From an uncultured Clostridia bacterium (GTDB taxonomy: Bacteria > Bacillota > Clostridia > UBA1381): a stretch of DNA of 48,986 nt. A program made the translations under genes and the position numbers. Location: assembly GCA_934462715.1 (NCBI GenBank), contig CAKSIJ010000018.1:1-48986 (forward strand). Direction: 5' to 3'. Numbering within the stretch: the stretch's first letter is position 1; each line of letters starts with the position of its first letter. Shown here piece after piece: positions 1 through 6,901 of this stretch. The notes under the pieces are model-generated. The model saw only the letters and a program-made list of their open reading frames with translations. It was not told the origin of the DNA and made no database searches.

Positions 1-39
1 GTGCCGGAAATTATCTTGCGGAGAACTGAAATATATGTT

Positions 40-197
40 TCAAAACAAGAAAAAGGCCTCCGACAGTTCACCGCTACCACGTGCCATTACGATTACCTCT
101 TTTGCTATTTTTTGTGGAGTTCTTTGTAAAGATGTTCGGCCAATGCTTTTTGAATGATTCGGTATTTTTCTGCATCTATGAAAAGATCTTCATACCG
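40..197 (-). pseudogene. phage gene debris downstream of truncated holin
   Basis: Immediately after the holin frame ends, the minus strand switches frame and reads a sensible acidic/basic stretch (RYEDLFIDAEKYRIIQ...) up to a TAG at 105-107. It has no start codon of its own. A second tiny frame with an ATG at 85-87 reads MARGSGELSEAFFLF and stops at 40. Both look like pieces of small phage late genes joined by deletion. Lysis cassettes normally have an amidase after the holin; none is visible here, though it could lie beyond the window edge. The phage assignment rests on context only. Confidence 0.4.
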
Positions 198-465
198 TAA
201 CGGTACGAAGTGCCATTGAGTCAATATGTATAAGTTGATCAAGCTGTGTTGCCACAGCGACAATCAACAAAATACCGAGTTTTTTCACTCCGCCGATATA
301 GAATTTGCTTGAATCAAATTCTTTGAGAGCCCATGCCTTAATAAATCCGTTGATAAAATCAATCACCATAAAAATAAGCAGAATATTCAGCATAGAATCC
401 ATGCCTCCGAAAATGTATGCAAGCGCTGTGCATACCGATGTGTAAAATAGCTTTAATTTCTCCAT
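190..465 (-). pseudogene. truncated phage holin (Phage_holin_4 / TcdE-like)
   Basis: Holins form lesions in the cytoplasmic membrane so that the phage endolysin can reach the wall. The 91 residues begin MEKLKLFYTSVCTALAYIFGG and contain hydrophobic segments at about 8-22, 24-40 and 60-75. The DFINGFIKA and SKFYIGGVKKLGIL stretches are typical of the clostridial TcdE-type holin family. These proteins are usually about 130-145 residues; here the frame ends right after ALRTVTV, where the family continues with a further helix (typically FFIANEG-like). The C-terminal third is therefore missing and foreign sequence follows. A good GGAGG site precedes the ATG. Family call is fairly secure; non-functionality is inferred from the missing C-terminus. 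Confidence 0.7.
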
Positions 466-470
466 AATAG

Positions 471-715
471 TTAGTCCTCCTTAAAAATCTGCAGAGTGCT
501 CTCGCTTGCATCTGCACTGTAATAATGTGTTACCGATATATAAAAAACAGAGCCTGCGGTAAGCAAAAAACTCTGTGAATAAAAATATGAATCGGTCATT
601 GGTTTAAATTCGCTGTCATAAGAGTGGTTCTCGACTCCGACCACTGATACTGAAATCTGCCTTTTTCGCCGTATCCCACATACGGGTAATAATATTTAAA
701 ATTTATGTTTGCCAT
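471..715 (-). pseudogene. small phage tail-region protein, probably frameshifted
   Basis: An ATG at 715 opens a frame reading MANINFKYYYPYVGYGEKG, which then runs to a stop after 39 codons. From about 655 the adjacent frame reads on continuously (QISVSVVGVENHSYDSEF...STLQIFKED) to a TAA at 471-473, just before the holin's ribosome binding site. Joined, the two pieces give a protein of about 80 residues that fills the gap between tail ORF and holin. The parsimonious reading is one gene with a single-base indel near 655. Alternatively, only the short N-terminal peptide is made. I do not recognise the family. Confidence 0.45.
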
Positions 716-723
716 ATCGCACC

Positions 724-966
724 TCAAAAAGTCTTGATTAAAATATCACCGTAGCTTGTGGACGGAGGAATAGAGCCGCTCGTCCACAGTACGATGCTTC
801 GCACCTGTTTTGCTGTATAAGCCGTATTAGATTGTGCCGTAAGCTTTGCAGACATAGTTGTGTCAGAGTTTTTCTTTACGAAATTGGTGTCAACATAATT
901 TTTATTCGCTATTTCATAGTCTGTGCTTGGGTTTTTCACCTTTGCTCTGCCGTTTGAATCACGCAT
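724..966 (-). CDS. phage tail-fibre-like fragment (80 aa)
   Basis: Eighty residues beginning MRDSNGRAKVKNPSTDYEIANKNYVDTNF. The 'vknPstdyeiAnKnYVD.NFVkK' pattern followed by a short Thr/Ser-rich C-terminus ending GDILIKTF is common in tail-fibre or neck-appendage proteins of siphoviruses of Clostridia, where it marks the last domain before the lysis genes. Complete fibre proteins are several hundred residues long, so this is either a small accessory protein or the surviving 3' end of one. It lies 12 bases downstream of the next fragment on the same strand. Likely inactive with the rest of the remnant. Confidence 0.5.
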   Translation of the reverse strand: MRDSNGRAKVKNPSTDYEIANKNYVDTNFVKKNSDTTMSAKLTAQSNTAYTAKQVRSIVLWTSGSIPPSTSYGDILIKTF

Positions 967-978
967 CGTAAGCCTGCT

Positions 979-1377
979 TTAAATGTATTCCGATGTTGTA
1001 TTATCAAGCTTTTGCTTGTCGGAATAGCTCATAAATCCGTTTGCGTTTACGCTCGCATTTTGATGTGTACTGCTCCAAATATGCTTACTGCAATCGACAA
1101 GCGTGACAGGCGGATTTGCCTGCCACGAATTTTGCCCGGTTATGGCTTTTATCCTGTTTGCAAGCCGGTCGAGAACAGCCGGCAGCTTGCCCTTTGCAGC
1201 AGAGCTGCCGAGCACACCGACCGCCGACCATTCCGCTCTGTCCTTGTTGCTTGGGTTCCCGTCTGCCCATTCAAAATACTCCGCATAATCGGCAAATGGA
1301 GATGTGTATTCCTTATCCGCATGAACACTGCCATCAGAGAGCACCTTAAACGCAAGTCCGGGTGTTTTGATTGCCAT
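979..1377 (-). CDS. phage tail protein fragment with Peptidase_G2-like start
   Basis: 132 residues. The early segment DYAEYFEWADGNPSNKDR matches the beginning of the Peptidase_G2 / intramolecular chaperone autoprocessing domain of phage tail spikes, but the catalytic continuation is absent. Instead the frame continues into a stretch (SKHIWSSTHQNASVNANGF) resembling tail-appendage C-termini. This looks like an internal deletion fusing two tail segments. Its base composition is more GC-rich than its neighbours, consistent with foreign origin. A start at MAIKTPGLAF is plausible, but no strong ribosome binding site is seen. Assignment is moderate; activity is unlikely. Confidence 0.5.
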   Translation of the reverse strand: MAIKTPGLAFKVLSDGSVHADKEYTSPFADYAEYFEWADGNPSNKDRAEWSAVGVLGSSAAKGKLPAVLDRLANRIKAITGQNSWQANPPVTLVDCSKHIWSSTHQNASVNANGFMSYSDKQKLDNTTSEYI

Positions 1378-1468
1378 ACTGTAATATCTAAAATCCTAAC
1401 AATTTTCAGAGGTGACACAATTGAAATCCGGTCGCTCCATTCCGAATTTGTCCATGATAAGCTTACGC

Positions 1469-1564
1469 TTAATGCAATCTTATCTCAACCTTAAAAGGGC
1501 TCACCGATTCTTCATCACCTATTGAATAACTTATTTTGCCTGTAGCAATATCAAAAGAATCAAC
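1469..1564 (-). pseudogene. C-terminal remnant of a phage-like protein
   Basis: Between the tail fragment and the DeoR gene, one minus frame reads 31 sensible residues (VDSFDIATGKISYS...FKVEIRLH) up to a TAA at 1469-1471, but it is preceded at once by a stop and has no start. The rest of 1378-1664 shows no frame worth calling and no clear repeat or RNA. I read it as the eroded upstream edge of the prophage remnant. Confidence 0.35.
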
Positions 1565-1664
1565 TCATATTTCCGAGGACACAGAAACTATTACATTCGA
1601 AGAAATAGAAAACTCTGCCCTCGGTTCGGATTTAACATCTGTATCAGCATTGTAAGCACATGAT

Positions 1665-2357
1665 TTAAACAACAATTATATCGTCTATATCGTCAACGGT
1701 GCAAAGAGTGTATGTGTGTTTTCTGTGCTGTTTTGTGCTGTCGAACATAAATATCCGTTTTTTACAGTTTGCCATTATAGATTTTCTGACGGCTGTCTGG
1801 TCTATATCGTCATCGCTTATAATCCCGTCATCGGATAAGCCCCTGGAAGAAAAAAATCCTATGTCCGGGTTAACATTTTTCAGAAAATCATTGGTCATGC
1901 AGCCGACGGTGCACATATCATGCTCATAATAATTTCCGCCTGCCATAATGCAAGGTATGTGATATTTTGAGGCTGCGATAAGGCACTGAACGGAGTTTGT
2001 GACAATTGTGATTTTTTTGTATTCGTTCAGTATCGGTATAATATAAAGACACGTTGATGAGGAATCGATAAATACCGTTGCCGAATCAAACAAAAACCCT
2101 CTTGTCCGTTCGCAGATTTTTTTCTTTTCGGCTTGGTGCAAAAGCTTACGCGAGCTTATCGGAAGTGCGTCATATTCGCCCGAGTAAACCGCACCGCCGT
2201 TGTAACGCTGAATGTAACCGGCGGCGTCAAGCTCCTTTAAATCTCTGCGGATTGTCATTTCGCAAACATAAAGCTTTTCGGAAAGCTTCTTTACCGACAT
2301 ACGCTTGTTTTCCTTTAAAAGACTGATAATTTTGGATTGACGTTCATTTATTACCAT
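1665..2357 (-). CDS. DeoR/GlpR-family transcriptional regulator
   Basis: A DNA-binding repressor of the DeoR family; members sense a phosphorylated sugar or related metabolite. Residues about 5-57 form the winged helix-turn-helix, with the family signature VCEMTIRRDLKELDAAGYIQR. Residues about 75-228 are the DeoR C-terminal sensor, with the expected ligand-site elements DSSST and SSRGLSDDGII. At 230 residues it is slightly shorter than the usual 250 but complete. The start is an ATG preceded by GAAAGGGG. It is divergent from the YgjV-like gene; its own promoter (2436-2464) overlaps that gene's, and a palindrome lies in the leader, suggesting autoregulation. The effector cannot be read from the sequence. 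Confidence 0.85.
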   Translation of the reverse strand: MVINERQSKIISLLKENKRMSVKKLSEKLYVCEMTIRRDLKELDAAGYIQRYNGGAVYSGEYDALPISSRKLLHQAEKKKICERTRGFLFDSATVFIDSSSTCLYIIPILNEYKKITIVTNSVQCLIAASKYHIPCIMAGGNYYEHDMCTVGCMTNDFLKNVNPDIGFFSSRGLSDDGIISDDDIDQTAVRKSIMANCKKRIFMFDSTKQHRKHTYTLCTVDDIDDIIVV

Positions 2358-2385
2358 GAATATACCCCTTTCAAAAGTTAATGAA

Positions 2386-2414
2386 AATGTTCAATTTTCA
2401 ACAATGCGAACATT
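2386..2414. promoter_or_regulatory. palindromic operator candidate, deoR/ygjV intergenic region
   Basis: AATGTTC at 2386-2392 and its exact reverse complement GAACATT at 2408-2414 are separated by 15 bases. The site lies just downstream of the DeoR promoter and abuts the -35 of the rightward promoter, the position expected for a repressor that controls itself and its neighbour. Assignment to this DeoR protein is inferred from proximity. Confidence 0.5.
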
Positions 2415-2416
2415 TA

Positions 2417-2445
2417 TTGACTTTTCTGCATTTGTATTATATCAT
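2417..2445 (+). promoter_or_regulatory. promoter of ygjV-like gene
   Basis: TTGACT (2417-2422), a 17-base spacer and TATCAT (2440-2445). It points at the membrane-protein gene starting at 2482. Confidence 0.5.
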
Positions 2446-2464
2446 AAATATATCAATAGGTCAA
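2436..2464 (-). promoter_or_regulatory. promoter of deoR-family gene
   Basis: On the minus strand TTGACC (2464-2459), a 17-base spacer and TATAAT (2441-2436). Its -10 overlaps the -10 of the opposing promoter, so the two transcription starts compete and cross. Confidence 0.6.
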
Positions 2465-2481
2465 TTGAAAGGGTGTTATTT

Positions 2482-3021
2482 ATGAATTTTTCCGTATATC
2501 AGATTATTGTACAGGCTTTGGGGGTAATAGGAATAATAGCGAGCGTTTTGTCATTTCAGTGCAAAAAGCACGGAAAGCTTTTGTTTTTGAGGACTGCAAA
2601 TGAATTTTTTTTTGGAATACAGTATTTTCTTCTTGGCGCATATACCGGTATGGCAATGAATCTGATCGGTTGCGTCAGAAATCTGATATTTGTCGATATG
2701 GTAAAAAAGAACAAAAATACAATACCTGCGAGAATTGCTTTCAGCGTGCTGTTTTTAGCAGGGACTCTGATTACATGGTCGGGAATGAAAAGCATTTTAA
2801 TAGGCGCTGCAAAGGTTATTTCAACGTTCGCCTACGGAAGTTCAAACACTTTCGTTGTGCGGATTATGGTGTTTATTACAAGTTCAAGCTGGCTTGCCTA
2901 TAATCTTATGGTAAAATCATATGCCGGGTGCGTGTGCGAGATGCTTACTCTTTGTTCGATAATAGCAGGTATCATCAGAATCGATATTCCCTCAATTGTG
3001 AAAAAGAATACCGAAAATTAA
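2482..3021 (+). CDS. YgjV-like (Imp-YgjV family) inner membrane protein
   Basis: 179 residues and almost entirely hydrophobic, with about five or six membrane segments (roughly 5-23, 38-60, 80-97, 102-118, 125-145, 150-168). The SVLSFQCKKHGKLLFLRTANE start and the loop LIGCVRNLIF are typical of the YgjV family, whose function is not established. I place the start at the ATG at 2482, because AAAGGG lies 8 bases upstream and the promoter ends at 2445; the same frame extends back to 2356, but that would overlap the operator and promoter. It is divergent from the DeoR-type gene and possibly under its control. Confidence 0.75.
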   Translation: MNFSVYQIIVQALGVIGIIASVLSFQCKKHGKLLFLRTANEFFFGIQYFLLGAYTGMAMNLIGCVRNLIFVDMVKKNKNTIPARIAFSVLFLAGTLITWSGMKSILIGAAKVISTFAYGSSNTFVVRIMVFITSSSWLAYNLMVKSYAGCVCEMLTLCSIIAGIIRIDIPSIVKKNTEN

Positions 3022-3088
3022 CGGACCGATTATACGATTCCTCTTGCCTGTCAGATTTCTGCATATTTTTCAAATATGGGGTTGTAAT

Positions 3089-3116
3089 TTGAATCGGTTT
3101 ATGATAAAATTATATT
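3089..3116 (+). promoter_or_regulatory. candidate promoter of SLH/CAP gene
   Basis: TTGAAT (3089-3094), a 16-base spacer and TATATT (3111-3116). An 18-base perfect inverted repeat follows in the leader. Confidence 0.4.
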
Positions 3117-3135
3117 AATACAATCAGTGCAATTG

Positions 3136-3153
3136 TAAAGCGGTCGCTTTACG
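3136..3153. repeat. inverted repeat in SLH/CAP leader
   Basis: GTAAAGCG-GT-CGCTTTAC, eight-base arms with a two-base centre, lies between promoter and ribosome binding site. It could be an operator or a 5' stabilising hairpin. It has no T-run, so it is not a terminator. Confidence 0.4.
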
Positions 3154-3194
3154 ATTTCCCGATTGGTATAATTCTAAAGGAGGGATCTTTTGAG

Positions 3195-5351
3195 ATGAAA
3201 AAAATTTTGGCGATGATCTGTGCGGCGGTGCTGATGTTCGGCACGGTGCAGATCCCGCTGTACGCAGCTTTTTCGGTCGAGGAGGACGCACAGACTGCGG
3301 TTGATAAAAATATGCAGCTGTTTTTGGACTTGCTTGAAAAAGCAGACATGGACGAAAGCTTTACCAAAGACGATATGGAAAGTCTTGTGTTTAAAGCGTG
3401 CAAGTATTCAACGGACGCAACAACCGGCGTCGGTTTTTTTGTGGAGAAGTTTAAAGTGGTAAAACCAACCGCACAAAAAGCCGGGGCAGTGAGCGCAGTG
3501 GTCAGCATTTTTATTGATGATGGCGAAGCGGCGTACGAGGTGAAAAAAGAAATCCCGGCAACAGGGAGCAGTCAGTCAGCCGGCGGAATTTCCGTAGATG
3601 ACGGAAACAATCCGCAAGAGGTTGCAGAACCAACGCCGGAGGAAAAAAAGAGCATTGCTGCCGCCAAAAAGGCAATCAGTGACGCAATCTGGGATTTTGA
3701 GGTTTCCAACGATACCTCGGCAAGCGACATTCTTAAAATGGCGCAGGACGCAGTCGGAAAGGACAGCGGTGTGACGGTAACGCTTGAACCGGACGATTTC
3801 ACAATTACAAAGTCATCAAGTACGGTAACCGGATCGGTTTCCGCAACGCTCACACTGACCTGCGGCAATGCACGGGACGCTGTTCCGGTAGGAAAAACAG
3901 TTCCTTTGATTGTGAATGAGCTGACAATGGCGATTGACGAGGACAGACACTTAATCGGAATTGCAATTGACAGCATTGCTTACAACAACCGCATCACACC
4001 GGAAATTATACTTGAAAAGGCAAAAGCAGCCGTAAAAAACGGTTCTTCCGTTACTTGGAAAAGCTTTAACAAGAGAAATGCAACATTTCAGGAGGACGGC
4101 GAAATTATTGGTTATGTAACCATCACGCTCGGAACTGAAATGCGTGAAACACGTTTTTCCAGAAAGCTTCCGAAAATGTACCGGACGCTGCCGAAGGACA
4201 AGCTTTCCGTCAACAAGGAGGAATGGGAAATTTTAAGACTTTCCAATATTGAGCGTCATAAAGCCGGCGAGGGACTGCTGACCATGATAGAACCGCTCCA
4301 GGCGGCGTGCGATATCCGTGAGCCGGAAATTGCCGAGATATTCTCGCATACAAGACCGAACGGGCAAAATCCGTTTTCGGCAATTTCGGATTTTTCATAT
4401 TCAACGGCAGGCGAAAATATCTATAAGTGTCCGGCACCCGGCAGGGCTGTTTCTGGAGCAAATGCGATGAACTCATGGATGAACAGTGATGGTCACCGTG
4501 CAAATATTCTTAAATCGGGATATGACTATATCGGTACTGGCGCATATGATAACGAAACGATGGGAACGGCTTTGCAGCTGTTTGCGGGCGTTAACTATCC
4601 GATTGTTTCCGTAACAACCTCATCGGGAAAAACAAGCTATATCGATGAGGACGAAATGCAGAAGGATTATCTGATCTGCACTGCGGAAACAGGCTTGGTT
4701 TCTTATGTTCCGATTGATATTGAGTACATGACAAAAACGGAGAAAGGCTACACACTGAATCTTCGTGCAACAAATCCGATTTATCTGACAGTCGAAAACG
4801 GAACAGCGACGGAAATCGGGGGCAGAAGCAATGAAGAACTGAGATTCACCGATGTTAAGGATAACGATTATTTTGCAAATGCGGTGAAATGGGCAGTGGC
4901 GAACGGTATTACAGCCGGAACAAGCGACGCCACATTCTCACCGGCAGATACCTGCACAAGAGCGCAGATTTTAACATTTATCTGGCGAGCTGTAGGTTCT
5001 CCGAAATCATCTGCCGCAAATCCGTTCAACGATGTAAACGCAGATGATTATTACTATTATGCCGCATTGTGGGCATATGAAAAGGGCATGGTTTCGGGCA
5101 GCCGGTTTGAGGGTACAACCCCCTGCACCAGAGCCTCAGCTGTGGAATATCTCTGGAAAAATGCCGGAGCACCGGAGAGTTCGGTTAACGGAAGCTTTTC
5201 GGACGTTTCCGCAAATGCACAATATTCAAGTGCGGTTTCATGGGCAGTACAAAGCAATGTGACCTCCGGAACAAGCGAAACAACTTTTTCGCCCGATGAA
5301 ATCTGTTCAAGAGGACAGATTGTAACATTTCTGAACAGGGCAATAAAGTAA
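3195..5351 (+). CDS. exported SLH-domain protein with CAP (SCP/YkwD) domain
   Basis: A 718-residue wall-associated protein. A signal peptide covers about residues 1-24 (MKKILAMICAAVLMFG..., cleavage after LYA). Residues about 30-330 hold three copies of an unnamed module with the pattern 'ILxxAxxAV.NGSxVxW'. Residues about 341-468 are a CAP domain with the expected elements RLSNIERHKAG, FSHTRPNG, AGENIY and SDGHRANIL. Three SLH domains fill about 550-716 (FTDVKDNDYFANAVKWAV, then two more); they bind pyruvylated secondary wall polymer. AAAGGAGGG precedes the ATG. The next gene is a shorter paralogue 16 bases downstream, apparently cotranscribed. The role of bacterial CAP domains is poorly defined, so substrate is unknown. 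Confidence 0.85.
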   Translation: MKKILAMICAAVLMFGTVQIPLYAAFSVEEDAQTAVDKNMQLFLDLLEKADMDESFTKDDMESLVFKACKYSTDATTGVGFFVEKFKVVKPTAQKAGAVSAVVSIFIDDGEAAYEVKKEIPATGSSQSAGGISVDDGNNPQEVAEPTPEEKKSIAAAKKAISDAIWDFEVSNDTSASDILKMAQDAVGKDSGVTVTLEPDDFTITKSSSTVTGSVSATLTLTCGNARDAVPVGKTVPLIVNELTMAIDEDRHLIGIAIDSIAYNNRITPEIILEKAKAAVKNGSSVTWKSFNKRNATFQEDGEIIGYVTITLGTEMRETRFSRKLPKMYRTLPKDKLSVNKEEWEILRLSNIERHKAGEGLLTMIEPLQAACDIREPEIAEIFSHTRPNGQNPFSAISDFSYSTAGENIYKCPAPGRAVSGANAMNSWMNSDGHRANILKSGYDYIGTGAYDNETMGTALQLFAGVNYPIVSVTTSSGKTSYIDEDEMQKDYLICTAETGLVSYVPIDIEYMTKTEKGYTLNLRATNPIYLTVENGTATEIGGRSNEELRFTDVKDNDYFANAVKWAVANGITAGTSDATFSPADTCTRAQILTFIWRAVGSPKSSAANPFNDVNADDYYYYAALWAYEKGMVSGSRFEGTTPCTRASAVEYLWKNAGAPESSVNGSFSDVSANAQYSSAVSWAVQSNVTSGTSETTFSPDEICSRGQIVTFLNRAIK

Positions 5352-5367
5352 AAAAAGGAGTAAAATT

Positions 5368-6573
5368 ATGTTTAAAAGATTTTTGGGATTATTTGCGGCA
5401 ATATGTATTTTATTTACCGCTGTACAGGGAAGCGTATTTGCGCTTGACGAGGACAGAGAAATTGAAGCGGCAAAAAAAGCAATCAAAGACAAAAAGGACA
5501 CACTGACATTGGTAAATGACATGACTCCCGAGTCATTTTTGTATGATATCAAGCTGATTCTTCCGGAGGGAAGTACTGTTGAGCTTTCATTCTCCAAAGC
5601 GTCAGACTATCGTATTTACAACGCAACGAGCGAAAAGGACGGTTCGATTTTTGCAAACATCTGCTTCACCTGCGGACCGTACACACGTCATGAAATGTAT
5701 GACTTCAAAATTCCGGCATTGAGCGGAGCTTCAGCAGAAGCAAATGCGGATAAAGAAAATCTTGCAAAGGATATTGCGGCTGCAAGAGCGGTTTTCAAAA
5801 ATATTTCTCTTGATCCGAACGTAACCGCAGAGGATATTCGGAAAATGGCGCAAGCCGCTGTAACAAACGGCAGTACAGTTGAAGTGACGGGCGAATTTAC
5901 CAAGGTAGATTCCACCGAAACAAAAAAAGGCTCTGCAAAATGCTTTTTAAAGTTTACTTTAAATAAGGAAACAGATACCTTAAAGGTTTATAACACACTC
6001 CGTCTTTTGGACGCTTCGGCAGAAAACAAAACAAAAACCGACGAGGGCAAAAACGGAATAAAATTCAACGATGTGGCTGCAAATGCATACTACTATCAGC
6101 CCGTACTGTGGGCAGTAGAAAAAGGTATCACAGCCGGAACGAGCGATACTTCTTTTTCGCCTGATCAGACCTGCACAAGAGCACAGATTTTAACCTTCCT
6201 CTGGCGTGCGGTAGGTTCTCCGAAAGCAGAAGCCGCAAATCCGTTTGCGGATATAACAACACAGGATTATTACTATGACGCAGCAATCTGGGCATACGGT
6301 AAGGGTATGGTTTCGGGCAGACAGTTTAACGGATCAACCCCCTGTACGAGAGCTTCTACAGTGATGTACTTATGGAAAAACGCAGATTCGCCAGAATACG
6401 GCGATTTGGGAGCGTTTGATGACGTTGATTCAAATGCGGAATACTGCGAAGCCGTTTCATGGGCAGTGATGAACGATGTTACATCGGGCGTTTCCGAAAC
6501 GGAATTTGCTCCGGAAGCAATCTGCTCCAGAGCACAGATCGTAACCTTCCTGCAAAGAGCGATTGCGGAATAA
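5368..6573 (+). CDS. exported SLH-domain protein, paralogue of the preceding gene
   Basis: 401 residues. A signal peptide covers about residues 1-25 (MFKRFLGLFAAICILF..., ending VFA). Residues about 30-215 carry two copies of the same module as the preceding protein; the second copy, IRKMAQAAVTNGSTVEV, is clearest. Three SLH repeats occupy about 230-400 and are very close in sequence to those upstream (GITAGTSDTSFSPDQTCTRA). There is no CAP domain. A clean AAAGGAG lies 8 bases before the ATG, and a strong terminator follows. The pair looks like a tandem duplication in which one copy gained or lost the CAP domain. Wall anchoring is well supported; function beyond that is unknown. Confidence 0.8.
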   Translation: MFKRFLGLFAAICILFTAVQGSVFALDEDREIEAAKKAIKDKKDTLTLVNDMTPESFLYDIKLILPEGSTVELSFSKASDYRIYNATSEKDGSIFANICFTCGPYTRHEMYDFKIPALSGASAEANADKENLAKDIAAARAVFKNISLDPNVTAEDIRKMAQAAVTNGSTVEVTGEFTKVDSTETKKGSAKCFLKFTLNKETDTLKVYNTLRLLDASAENKTKTDEGKNGIKFNDVAANAYYYQPVLWAVEKGITAGTSDTSFSPDQTCTRAQILTFLWRAVGSPKAEAANPFADITTQDYYYDAAIWAYGKGMVSGRQFNGSTPCTRASTVMYLWKNADSPEYGDLGAFDDVDSNAEYCEAVSWAVMNDVTSGVSETEFAPEAICSRAQIVTFLQRAIAE

Positions 6574-6583
6574 TTTTGAAATA

Positions 6584-6627
6584 CAAAAGGCGTATCGGCA
6601 TTGCCGACGCGCCTTTTGCGTTTTTTT
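6584..6627 (+). terminator. rho-independent terminator after SLH pair
   Basis: CAAAAGGCG pairs with CGCCTTTTG, an inner TCGGCA/TGCCGA stem sits inside, and a run of seven T follows. Confidence 0.85.
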
Positions 6628-6743
6628 GCTTAAAATACGGTAAAAGCGCAAAAAGCCCGTAAAAAAATTATGCTTTCGTGCCTGCATGATGATAATGATT
6701 TACGCAAGATAATAAAACAAAAAAATCCGTGAAATTTCTGCAA

Positions 6744-6774
6744 GCGGAATATGCCGATACTTGACATATTCCGC
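6744..6774. promoter_or_regulatory. operator-like inverted repeat over the dxs -35
   Basis: GCGGAATATG (6744-6753) and its exact reverse complement CATATTCCGC (6765-6774) are separated by 11 bases. The right arm shares its first two bases with the -35 hexamer at 6761-6766 and extends into the spacer, so a bound dimer would block RNA polymerase. It is not followed by a T-run, so I do not read it as a terminator. Confidence 0.55.
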
Positions 6775-6789
6775 TGTTTGTGTTATTAT
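6761..6789 (+). promoter_or_regulatory. strong promoter of dxs
   Basis: TTGACA (6761-6766), a 17-base spacer and TATTAT (6784-6789). It is near-consensus. The leader to the dxs start is about 105 bases and contains a GCCGT/ACGGC hairpin and a 19-codon frame starting at 6795. Confidence 0.8.
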
Positions 6790-6901
6790 ATACTATGGAA
6801 AACAGGAATTATATTCCGATTGGACGTTTTAAAGACAAAATGATATTTGTCTGACATTTATGCCGTTTTTTTGACGGCGGAACGGAGATTGGCATAAAAA
6901 G

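Noticed and set aside
1012..1494. Plus-strand open frame of 160 codons opposite the tail fragments
   Set aside because: It is antisense to the better-supported tail ORF, is Arg/Cys-rich in the style of a shadow frame and has no ribosome binding site.
2356..2481. N-terminal extension of the YgjV-like protein to the ATG at 2356
   Set aside because: It would cover the operator and both promoters and lacks a ribosome binding site; the ATG at 2482 has AAAGGG at good spacing.
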